Assembly (NCBI RefSeq): GCF_048128805.1
Contig: NC_136019.1
Location: 16,123,881-16,187,880, forward strand
DNA length: 64,000 nucleotides
From: Centroberyx gerrardi
Taxonomy: Eukaryota; Chordata; Actinopteri; Beryciformes; Berycidae
Direction of reading: 5' to 3'
Shown here: piece after piece, positions 1-12,400 of the stretch
How positions within the stretch are numbered: the first letter of the stretch is position 1
How the letters are laid out: the number at the start of each line of letters is the position of its first letter
Made by a program: the position numbers and the translations under genes
The notes under the pieces: generated by a model
What the model saw: only the letters and a program-made list of their open reading frames with translations
Told to the model about the DNA's origin: nothing
Database searches by the model: none

Positions 1-453
1 TATTGGGCACCAAAAACTGGAGTGCATGATTATGCCAAACATTTACCTCTCCAAACTGAATGTTGCCTCAGTGCAAGTTAATTAAGAGAGTGAATAGCTG
101 GTCCTAAGACTAATATTCAGCACTCATCAGCTGTGTTCAAATTCAGAAACCTTCTAAATAGGAGGGTTGATTTCCAATCCCCAATCACATCCATGACATC
201 TATATGATGTCCTTCATTACAATATAGGAAATCAAAGATCTTACATCAACAATCCTACTGGATGACAAGTCTTTGCTGTCACCTGGTCAGTGTTCCCACC
301 TGAATCCGCTTTATGTTATGCCTATTTAGCCTTCAAGTTACATCATTTGGGGATAGCAAATGGCACTAAAGAATGTAGCCTACAACAATACTTAGGATGT
401 GTGACAACTGGTCCTTATGTTTAACTTCACTTCGGTCACGCTTTCTGTTTCAG
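1..453 (+). other. Intron of gene A at left window edge
   Basis: Positions 1-430 repeat the sequence at about 796-1224 with few changes, that is, the intron following an FN3 exon. Another FN3 exon should therefore lie just left of the window, so the array is longer than seen here. No coding sequence is recognised in this stretch. Confidence 0.8.
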
Positions 454-3400
454 TTCCTCTCAACGCAGAAGGCTTCAGCTCAACAGCACAAGATGAGACT
501 AGTATCACTCTGCAGTGGAACAAAGTGAACAGCATTGTCGACTATATTCTTCAGTTTGATGGTGCAGAGATAAGCATTACTGCACCAGTAGGAGATGGAC
601 CAGTAACTCACACAGTCTCATCCCTCACTGCTGGGACTCAATACACATTCACTCTCTTCACTGTGTTTGAGAATGTCAGAAGCAGTGGAGTCAACATTAC
701 TGCAGTCACTGGTAAGACATCTGACTTGATCACATATGCAACTGCAAGGCAGGCTATACATCTAGATGCACCAACACTGAAAATACGATGTATTTATTGG
801 GCACCAAAAACTGGAGTGCATGATTATGCCAAACATTTACCTCTCCAAACTGAATGTTGCCTCAGTGCAAGTTAATTAAGAGAGTGAAAAGCTAGTCCTA
901 AGACTAATATTCAGCACTCATCAGCTGTGTTCAAATTCAGAAACCTTCTAAATAGGAGGGTTGATTTCCAATCCCCAATCACATCCATGACATTTATATG
1001 ATGTCCTTCATTACAATATAGGAAATCTAAGATCTTACATCAACAATCCTACTGGATGACAAGTCTTTGCTGTCACCTGGTCAGTGTTCCCACCTGAATC
1101 CGCTTTATGTTATGCCTATTTAGGCTTCAAGTTACATCATTTGGGGATAGCAAATGGCACTAAAGAATGTAGCCTACAACAATACTTAGGATGTGTGACA
1201 ACTGGTCCTTATGTTTAACTTCACTTCGGTCATGCTTTCCGTCTCAGTTCCTCTCAATGCAGAAGGCTTCAGCTCAACAGCACAAGAGGTGACTAGAATC
1301 ACTCTGCAGTGGAATAAAGTGAACAGCACCGTCAATTATATTCTCCAGTTTGATGGTGCAGAAATAAACATCACTGCACCAGTAGGAGATGGAACAGTAA
1401 TTCACACAGTCTCATCTCTCACTGCTGGGACTCAATACACATTCACACTCTTCACGGTGTTTGAGAATGTCAGAAGCAGCGGAGTCAACATTACTGCAGT
1501 CACTGGTAAGACATCTGACTTGATCACACATGCAACTGCAAGGCAGGCTATACATCTAGATGCACCAACACTGAAAATACGATGTATTTATTGGGCACCA
1601 AAAACTGGAGTGCATGATTATGCCAAACCTTTACCTCTCCAAACTGAATGTGGCCTCAGTGCAAGTTAATTAAGAGAGTGAAAACCTGGTCCTGAGAGTA
1701 ATATCCAGCTCTCATAAGCTGTGTTCAAATTCGGAAATCTTCTAAATAGGGCGGTTGTTTTCCAATCCCCAATCACATCTATGAAGTCTGATGTTCTTCA
1801 TTACAATGTAGGACATCAAAGATCATACATTAAGAATCCTACTGAAGGACAAGCTTTTGCTGTCACCTGGTCAAAGTTCCAATCTAAATCCGCTTTATGT
1901 CACGTCTATTTAGCCTTCAAGTTACATCATTTGGGGATACAAAATGGCACTAATGAAAGTAACCTACAGCAATAGTTAGAATGTCCTTATGTTTAACTTC
2001 ACTTCGGTCACGCTTTCTGTTTCAGTTCCTCTCAACACAGAAGGCTTCAGCTCAACAGCACAAGATGAGACTAGTATCACTCTGCAGTGGAACAAAGTGA
2101 ACAGCATTGTCGACTATATTCTTCAGTTTGATGGTGCAGAGATAAGCATCACTGCACCAGTAGGAGATGGACCAGTAACTCACACAGTCTCATCCCTCAC
2201 TGCTGGGACTCAATACACATTCACTCTCTTCACTGTGTTTGAGAATGTCAGAAGCAGAGGAGTAAACATTGCTGCAGTCACTGGTAAGACATCTGACTTG
2301 ATTACATATGAAATCGCAAGGCAGGCTACACATCTAGATGCACCAACACTGAAAATATGATGTATTTACTAGTGCGCATTAGTTTTCATTCGTGTGGGCA
2401 TGCACAATGGAGCAACTTAGCAGCCAACAGGAACACTGATTATTTTGAAGTCCTTGTTGATGAATCTCATCACTCCTGTTTTTCTGTCTCAGTTCCTCTC
2501 AATGCAGAAGGCTTCAGATCAACGCGACAAAATGAGATTGGTATCACTCTGCAGTGGAATAAAGTCAACAGCACTGTCAACTATACTCTCCAGTTTGATG
2601 GTGCAGAGATCAACATCACTGCACCAGTAGGAGATGGACCAGTGACTCACACAGTCTCATCTCTCACTGATGGGACTCAATACACATTCACACTCTTCAC
2701 TGTGTTTGAGAATGTCAGAAGCAGCGGAGTCAACATTACTGCAGTCACTGGTAAGACATCTGACTTGATCACACATGCAACTGCAAGGCAGGCTATACAT
2801 CTAGATGTACCAACACTGAAAATACAATGTATTTATTGGGCACCAAAAACTGGAGTGCATGATTATGCCAAACCTTTACCTCTCCAAACTGAATGTGGCC
2901 TCAGTGCAAGTTAATTAAGAGAGTGAAAACCTGGTCCTGAGAGTAATATCCAGCTCTCATAAGCTGTGTTCAAATTCGGAAATCTTCTAAATAGGGCGGT
3001 TGTTTTCCAATCCCCAATCACATCTATGAAGTCTGATGTTCTTCATTACAATGTAGGACATCAAAGATCATACATAAAGAATCCTACTGAAGGACAAGCT
3101 TTTGCTGTCACCTGGTCAGTGTTCCCACCTGAATCCGCTTTATGTTATGCCTATTTAGGCTTCAAGTTACATCATTTGGGGATACAAAATGGCATTAATG
3201 AAAGTAACCTACAGCAATAGTTAGAATGTCCTTATGTTTAACTTCACTTCGGTCACGCTTTCTGTTTCAGTTCCTCTCAACGCAGAAGGCTTCAGCTCAA
3301 CAGCACAAGATGAGACTAGTATCACTCTGCAGTGGAACAAAGTGAACAGCATTGTCGACTATATTCTTCAGTTTGATGGTGCAGAGATAAGCATCACTGC

Positions 3401-6400
3401 ACCAGTAGGAGATGGACCAGTAACTCACACAGTCTCATCCCTCACTGCTGGGACTCAATACACATTCACTCTCTTCACTGTGTTTGAGAATGTCAGAAGC
3501 AGAGGAGTAAACATTGCTGCAGTCACTGGTAAGACATCTGACTTGATTACATATGAAATCGCAAGGCAGGCTACACATCTAGATGCACCAACACTGAAAA
3601 TATGATGTATTTACTAGTGCGCATTAGTTTTCATTCGTGTGGGCATGCACAATGGAGCAACTTAGCAGCCAACAGGAACACTGATTATTTTGAAGTCCTT
3701 GTTGATGAATCTCATCACTCCTGTTTTTCTGTCTCAGTTCCTCTCAATGCAGAAGGCTTCAGATCAACGCGACAAAATGAGATTGGTATCACTCTGCAGT
3801 GGAATAAAGTCAACAGCACTGTCAACTATACTCTCCAGTTTGATGGTGCAGAGATCAACATCACTGCACCAGTAGGAGATGGACCAGTGACTCACACAGT
3901 CTCATCTCTCACTGATGGGACTCAATACACATTCACACTCTTCACTGTGTTTGAGAATGTCAGAAGCAGCGGAGTCAACATTACTGCAGTCACTGGTAAG
4001 ACATCTGACTTGATCACACATGCAACTGCAAGGCAGGCTATACATTTAGATGCACCAACACTGAAAATACGATGTATTTATTGGGCACCAAAAACTGGAG
4101 TGCATGATTATGCCAAACCTTTACCTCTCCAAACTGAATGTGGCCTCAGTGCAAGTTAATTAAGAGAGTGAAAACCTGGTCCTGAGAGTAATATCCAGCT
4201 CTCATAAGCTGTGTTCAAATTCGGAAATCTTCTAAATAGGGCGGTTGTTTTCCAATCCCCAATCACATCTATGAAGTCTGATGTTCTTCATTACAATGTA
4301 GGACATCAAAGATCATACATAAAGAATCCTACTGAAGGACAAGCTTTTGCTGTCACCTGGTCAGTGTTCCCACCTGAATCCGCTTTATGTTATGCCTATT
4401 TAGGCTTCAAGTTACATCATTTGGGGATACAAAATGGCATTAATGAAAGTAACCTACAGCAATAGTTAGAATGTCCTTATGTTTAACTTCACTTCGGTCA
4501 CGCTTTCTGTTTCAGTTCCTCTCAACGCAGAAGGCTTCAGCTCAACAGCACAAGATGAGACTAGTATCACTCTGCAGTGGAACAAAGTGAACAGCATTGT
4601 CGACTATATTCTTCAGTTTGATGGTGCAGAGATAAGCATTACTGCACCAGTAGGAGACGGACCAGTAACTCACACAGTCTCATCCCTCACTGCTGGGACT
4701 CAATACACATTCACTCTCTTCACTGTGTTTGAGAATGTCAGAAGCAGAGGAGTAAACATTGCTGCAGTGACTGGTAAGACATCTGACTTGATTACATATG
4801 CAATCGCAAGGCAGGCTATACATCTAGATGCACCAACACTGAAAATATGATGTATTTACTAGTGCGCATTAGGTTTCATTCGTGTGGGCATGCACAATGG
4901 AGCAACTTAGCAGCCAACAGGAACATTGATTATTTTGAAGTCCTTGTTGATGAATCTCATCACTCCTGTTTTTCTGTCTCAGTTCCTCTCAATGCAGAAG
5001 GCTTCAGATCAACGGGACAAAATGAGACTGGTATCACTCTGCAGTGGAATAAAGTCAACAGCACTGTCAACTATATTCTCCAGTTTGATGGTGCAGAGAT
5101 CAACATCACTGCACCAGTAGGAGATGGACCAGTGACTCACACAGTCTCATCGCTCACTGATGGGACTCAATACACATTCACTCTCTTCACTGTGTTTGAG
5201 AATGTCAGAAGCAGTGGAGTCAACATTACTGCAGTCACTGGTAAGATATCTGACTTGATCACACATGCAACTGCAAGGCAGGCTATACATCTAGATGCAC
5301 CAACACTGAAAATACGATGTATTTATTGGGCACCAAAAACTGGAGTGCATGATTGTGCCAAACATTTACCTCTCCAAACTGAATGTTGCCTCAGTGCAAG
5401 TTAATTAAGAGAGTGAAAAGCTGGTCCTAAGACTAATATCCAGCACTCATCAGCTGTGTTCCAATTCAGAAACCTTCTAAATAGGAGGGTTGATTTCCAA
5501 TCCCCAATCACACCCATGACATCTATATGATGTCCTTCATTACAATATAAGAAATCAAAGATCCGGGTTCGGGTCCGGCCTGTGGTCCTTTGCTGCGTGT
5601 CCTCCCCTCTCTCTCTCTCTCCCATGCCTTCCTTTGTCTCTCTAACTATCTCCCTGTCAAATAAAGCATGAAAATGCCAAAAAATATTTTTTTAAAAGAA
5701 ATAATAAAAAAAAATCCTACTGGATGACAAGACTTTGCTATCACCTGGTCAGTGTTCCCACCTGAATCCGCTTTATGTTATGCCTATTTAGCCTTCAAGT
5801 TATATAATTTGGGGATAGCAAATGGCACTAAAGAATGTAGCCTACAACAATACTTAGGATGTGTGACAACTTGTCCTTATGTTTAACTTCACTTCGGTCA
5901 TGCTTTCTGTCTCAGTTCCTCTCAATGCAGAAGGCTTCACATCAACAAGACAAGAGGAGACTAGAATCACTCTGCAGTGGAATAAAGTGAACAGCACCGT
6001 CAGTTATATTCTCCAGTTTGATGGTTCAGAGATAAACATCACTGCACCAGTAGGAGATGGACCAGTAATTCACACAGTCTCATCTCTCACTGCTGGGACT
6101 GAATACACATTCACTCTCTTCATTGTGTCTGAGAATGTCAGAAGCAGTGGAGTCAACATTACTGCAGTCACTGGTAAGATTTTTCTCTTCATGTAATGTT
6201 CACTGCACAGCTCAGCAGGCCATCATTTACATCTCAATGAACCAATGTAAACATAACATGTATTTGCTGGGCATTATTTTGTCTAACTACATGCCCTGCT
6301 CCTTTTAATATTAATAGAGTATCATAATAGCCAAAACAGTGAAATCCCAGATTCACCTACAGTTATCATGTTTATAAAGTCTCTTGAAGTGGGAGCTCAT

Positions 6401-9400
6401 CTTTAATCACTGGTCACATGCCTGCTATCCACACACTGTGATGTTATTAATAATAAGATGTCACAAAATGGATTCAACACCAGCATTCCTCCAAATAGAA
6501 CCAGTTGTTTTAACCCCATGAGAGGTCCAATCTGCAGCCATTTTGTGTCTGTCCTAGTGAGCATTAGGTTTCATTCATGTAGGGATGCAAAATGGAGCAA
6601 TTTAAACAGCCAAGGACCACTGGTCATTTTGAAGTCCTGGTTGATAAATTACATTACTCATTTTTTCTGTCTCAGTTCCTCTCAATGCAGAAGGCTTCAC
6701 ATCAACAAGACAAGATGAGACTAGAATCACTCTGCAGTGGAATAAAGTCAACAGCACGGTCAATTATATTCTCCAGTTTGATGGTGCAGAGATAAACATC
6801 ACTGCACCAGTAGGAGATGGACCAGTAACTCACACAGTCTCATCTCTCACTGCTGCGACTCAATACACATTCACTCTCTTCACTGTGTTTGAGAATGTCA
6901 GAAGCAGTGGAGTCAACATTGCTGCAGTCACTGGTAAGACATCTGACTTGATTACATATGCAATCGCAAGGCAGGCTATACATCTAGATGCACCAACACA
7001 GAAAATATGATGTATTTACTAGTGCGCTTTAGGTTTCATTCGTGTGGGCATGCACAATGGAGCAACTTAGCAGCCAACAGGAACACTGATTATTTTGAAG
7101 TCCTTGTTGATGAATCTCATCACTCCTGCTTTTCTGTCTCAGTTCCTCTCAATGCAGAAGGCTTCAGATCAACGGGACAAAATGAGACTGGTATCACTCT
7201 GCAGTGGAATAAAGTCAACAGCACTGTCAACTATATTCTCCAGTTTGATGGTGCAGAGATCAACATCACTGCACCAGTAGGAGATGGACCAGTGACTCAC
7301 ACAGTCTCATCTCTCACTGATGGGACTCAATACACATTCACTCTCTTCACTGTGTTTGAGAATGTCAGAAGCAGTGGAGTCAACATTACTGCAGTCACTG
7401 GTAAGACATCTGACTTGATCACACATGCAACTGCAAGGCAGGCTATACATTTAGATGCACCAACACTGAAAATACGATGTATTTATTGGGCACCAAAAAC
7501 TGGAGTGCACGATTATGCCAAACGTTTGCCTTTCCAAACTGAATGCCTCGCCTCAATGCAAGTTAATTAAGAGAGTGAAAACCTGGTCCTGAGAGTAATA
7601 TCCAGCTCTCATAAGCTGTGTTCAAATTCGGAAATCTTCTAAATAGGGCGGTTGTTTTCCAATCCCCAATCACATCTATGAAGTCTGATGTTCTTCATTA
7701 CAATGTAGGACATCAAAGATCATACATAAAGAATCCTACTGAAGGACAAGCTTTTGCTGTCACCTGGTCAGTGTTCCCACCTGAATCCGCTTTATGTTAT
7801 GCCTATTTAGGCTTCAAGTTACATCATTTGGGGATACAAAATGGCATTAATGAAAGTAACCTACAGCAATAGTTAGAATGTCCTTATGTTTAACTTCACT
7901 TCGGTCACGCTTTCTGTTTCAGTTCCTCTCAACGCAGAAGGCTTCAGCTCAACAGCACAAGATGAGACTAGTATCACTCTGCAGTGGAACAAAGTGAACA
8001 GCATTGTCAACTATATTCTTCAGTTTGATGGTGCAGAGATAAGCATCACTGCACCAGTAGGAGATGGACCAGTAACTCACACAGTCTCATCCCTCACTGC
8101 TGGGACTCAATACACATTCACTCTCTTCACTGTGTTTGAGAATGTCAGAAGCAGAGGAGTAAACATTGCTGCAGTCACTGGTAAGACATCTGACTTGATT
8201 ACATATGAAATCGCAAGGCAGGCTACACATCTAGATGCACCAACACTGAAAATATGATGTATTTACTAGTGCGCATTAGTTTTCATTCGTGTGGGCATGC
8301 ACAATGGAGCAACTTAGCAGCCAACAGGAACATTGATTATTTTGAAGTCCTTGTTGATGAATCTCATCACTCCTGTTTTTCTGTCTCAGTTCCTCTCAAT
8401 GCAGAAGGCTTCAGATCAACGCGACAAAATGAGATTGGTATCACTCTGCAGTGGAATAAAGTCAACAGCACTGTCAACTATACTCTCCAGTTTGATGGTG
8501 CAGAGATCAACATCACTGCACCAGTAGGAGATGGACCAGTGACTCACACAGTCTCATCTCTCACTGATGGGACTCAATACACATTCACACTCTTCACTGT
8601 GTTTGAGAATGTCAGAAGCAGTGGAGTCAACATTACTGCAGTCACTGGTAAGACATCTGACTTGATCACACATGCAACTGCAAGGCAGGCTATACATCTA
8701 GATGCACCAACACTGAAAATACGATGTATTTATTGGGCACCAAAAACTGGAGTGCATGATTATGCCAAACCTTTACCTCTCCAAACTGAATGTGGCCTCA
8801 GTGCAAGTTAATTAAGAGAGTGAAAACCTGGTCCTGAGAGTAATATCCAGCTCTCATAAGCTGTGTTCAAATTCGGAAATCTTCTAAATAGGGCGGTTGT
8901 TTTCCAATCCCCAATCACATCTATGAAGTCTGATGTTCTTCATTACAATGTAGGACATCAAAGATCATACATTAAGAATCCTATTGAAGGACAAGCTTTT
9001 GCTGTCACCTGGTCAGTGTTCCCACCTGAATCCGCTTTATGTTATGCCTATTTAGGCTTCAAGTTACATCATTTGGGGATACAAAATGGCACTAATGAAA
9101 GTAACCTACAGCAATAGTTAGAATGTCCTTATGTTTAACTTCACTTCGGTCACGCTTTCTATTTCAGTTCCTCTCAATGCAGAAGGCTTCAGCTCAACAG
9201 TACAAGATGAGACTAGTATCACTCTGCAGTGGAACAAAGTGAACAGCATTGTCGACTATATTCTTCAGTTTGATGGTGCAGAAATAAGCATTACTGCACC
9301 AGTAGGAGTTGGACCAGTAACTCACACAGTCTCATCCCTCACTGCTGGGACTCAATACACATTCACTCTCTTCACTGTGTTTGAGAATGTCAGAAGCAGA

Positions 9401-12400
9401 GGAGTAAACATTGCTGCAGTGACTGGTAAGACATCTGACTTGATTACATATGCAATCGCAAGGCAGGCTATACATCTAGATGCACCAACACAGAAAATAT
9501 GATGTATTTACTAGTGCGCTTTAGGTTTCATTCGTGTGGGCATGCACAATGGAGCAACTTAGCAGCCAACAGGAACACTGATTATTTTGAAGTCCTTGTT
9601 GATGAATCTCATCACTCCTGCTTTTCTGTCTCAGTTCCTCTCAATGCAGAAGGCTTCAGATCAACGGGACAAAATGAGACTGGTATCACTCTGCAGTGGA
9701 ATAAAGTCAACAGCACTGTCAACTATATTCTCCAGTTTGATGGTGCAGAGATCAACATCACTGCACCAGTAGGAGATGGACCAGTGACTCACACAGTCTC
9801 ATCTCTCACTGATGGGACTCAATACACATTCACTCTCTTCACTGTGTTTGAGAATGTCAGAAGCAGTGGAGTCAACATTACTGCAGTCACTGGTAAGACA
9901 TCTGACTTGATCACACATGCAACTGCAAGGCAGGCTATACATTTAGATGCACCAACACTGAAAATACGATGTATTTATTGGGCACCAAAAACTGGAGTGC
10001 ACGATTATGCCAAACGTTTGCCTTTCCAAACTGAATGCCTCGCCTCAATGCAAGTTAATTAAGAGAGTGAAAACCTGGTCCTGAGAGTAATATCCAGCTC
10101 TCATAAGCTGTGTTCAAATTCGGAAATCTTCTAAATAGGGCGGTTGTTTTCCAATCCCCAATCACATCTATGAAGTCTGATGTTCTTCATTACAATGTAG
10201 GACATCAAAGATCATACATAAAGAATCCTACTGAAGGACAAGCTTTTGCTGTCACCTGGTCAGTGTTCCCACCTGAATCCGCTTTATGTTATGCCTATTT
10301 AGGCTTCAAGTTACATCATTTGGGGATACAAAATGGCATTAATGAAAGTAACCTACAGCAATAGTTAGAATGTCCTTATGTTTAACTTCACTTCGGTCAC
10401 GCTTTCTGTTTCAGTTCCTCTCAACGCAGAAGGCTTCAGCTCAACAGCACAAGATGAGACTAGTATCACTCTGCAGTGGAACAAAGTGAACAGCATTGTC
10501 AACTATATTCTTCAGTTTGATGGTGCAGAGATAAGCATCACTGCACCAGTAGGAGATGGACCAGTAACTCACACAGTCTCATCCCTCACTGCTGGGACTC
10601 AATACACATTCACTCTCTTCACTGTGTTTGAGAATGTCAGAAGCAGAGGAGTAAACATTGCTGCAGTCACTGGTAAGACATCTGACTTGATTACATATGA
10701 AATCGCAAGGCAGGCTACACATCTAGATGCACCAACACTGAAAATATGATGTATTTACTAGTGCGCATTAGTTTTCATTCGTGTGGGCATGCACAATGGA
10801 GCAACTTAGCAGCCAACAGGAACATTGATTATTTTGAAGTCCTTGTTGATGAATCTCATCACTCCTGTTTTTCTGTCTCAGTTCCTCTCAATGCAGAAGG
10901 CTTCAGATCAACGCGACAAAATGAGATTGGTATCACTCTGCAGTGGAATAAAGTCAACAGCACTGTCAACTATACTCTCCAGTTTGATGGTGCAGAGATC
11001 AACATCACTGCACCAGTAGGAGATGGACCAGTGACTCACACAGTCTCATCTCTCACTGATGGGACTCAATACACATTCACACTCTTCACTGTGTTTGAGA
11101 ATGTCAGAAGCAGTGGAGTCAACATTACTGCAGTCACTGGTAAGACATCTGACTTGATCACACATGCAACTGCAAGGCAGGCTATACATCTAGATGCACC
11201 AACACTGAAAATACGATGTATTTATTGGGCACCAAAAACTGGAGTGCATGATTATGCCAAACCTTTACCTCTCCAAACTGAATGTGGCCTCAGTGCAAGT
11301 TAATTAAGAGAGTGAAAACCTGGTCCTGAGAGTAATATCCAGCTCTCATAAGCTGTGTTCAAATTCGGAAATCTTCTAAATAGGGCGGTTGTTTTCCAAT
11401 CCCCAATCACATCTATGAAGTCTGATGTTCTTCATTACAATGTAGGACATCAAAGATCATACATTAAGAATCCTATTGAAGGACAAGCTTTTGCTGTCAC
11501 CTGGTCAGTGTTCCCACCTGAATCCGCTTTATGTTATGCCTATTTAGGCTTCAAGTTACATCATTTGGGGATACAAAATGGCACTAATGAAAGTAACCTA
11601 CAGCAATAGTTAGAATGTCCTTATGTTTAACTTCACTTCGGTCACGCTTTCTATTTCAGTTCCTCTCAATGCAGAAGGCTTCAGCTCAACAGTACAAGAT
11701 GAGACTAGTATCACTCTGCAGTGGAACAAAGTGAACAGCATTGTCGACTATATTCTTCAGTTTGATGGTGCAGAAATAAGCATTACTGCACCAGTAGGAG
11801 TTGGACCAGTAACTCACACAGTCTCATCCCTCACTGCTGGGACTCAATACACATTCACTCTCTTCACTGTGTTTGAGAATGTCAGAAGCAGAGGAGTAAA
11901 CATTGCTGCAGTGACTGGTAAGACATCTGACTTGATTACATATGCAATCGCAAGGCAGGCTATACATCTAGATGCACCAACACTGAAAATATGATGTATT
12001 TACTAGTGCGCATTAGGTTTCATTCATGTGGGCATGCACAATGGAGCAACTTAGCAGCCAACAGGAACACTGATTATTTTGAAGTCCTTGTTGATGAATC
12101 TCATCACTCCTGTTTTTCTGTCTCAGTTCCTCTCAATGCAGAAGGCTTCAGATCAACGGGACAAAATGAGACTGGTATCACTCTGCAGTGGAATAAAGTC
12201 AACAGCACTGTCAACTATATTCTCCAGTTTGATGGTGCAGAGATCAACATCACTGCACCAGTAGGAGATGGACCAGTGACTCACACAGTCTCATCTCTCA
12301 CTGATGGGACTCAATACACATTCACACTCTTCACTGTGTTTGAGAATGTCAGAAGCAGCGGAGTCAACATTACTGCAGTCACTGGTAAGACATCTGACTT

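Larger units (their letters stand above)
2284..12384 (+). repeat. Higher-order tandem array of two-exon FN3 units (1,245 bp)
   Basis: FN3 exons alternate between two sequence classes. Class alpha has SSTAQDETS, IVDYI or IVNYI, AEISIT and SRGVNIAAVTG. Class beta has RSTGQNETG or RSTRQNEIG, TVNYI or TVNYT, AEINIT and SSGVNITAVTG. The intron after an alpha exon is 209 bp and the intron after a beta exon is about 520 bp, so one alpha-beta unit is 258+209+258+520 = 1,245 bp; the same landmark recurs at 3,234 and 4,479 and again at 7,886 and 9,131. Exons 9, 10, 20 and 21 form a third class (TSTRQ) with 502-bp introns after exons 9 and 20. Confidence 0.9.

Noticed and set aside
1721-1975. Recurring 84-codon ORF (MFKFGNLLNRAVVF) in the long introns
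   Set aside because: Lies wholly inside introns, is destroyed in several copies by stops, and shows no domain; repeated only because the array is repeated.
2445-2630. Recurring 61-64-codon ORFs (MKSLLMNLITPVF and relatives)
   Set aside because: Out-of-frame shadows over the acceptor and the first half of FN3 exons.
2357-2914. Recurring 185-codon ORFs beginning MMYLLVR across the array
   Set aside because: They read from an intron through the acceptor into an FN3 exon and on into the next intron; the real coding unit is the 258-bp exon.
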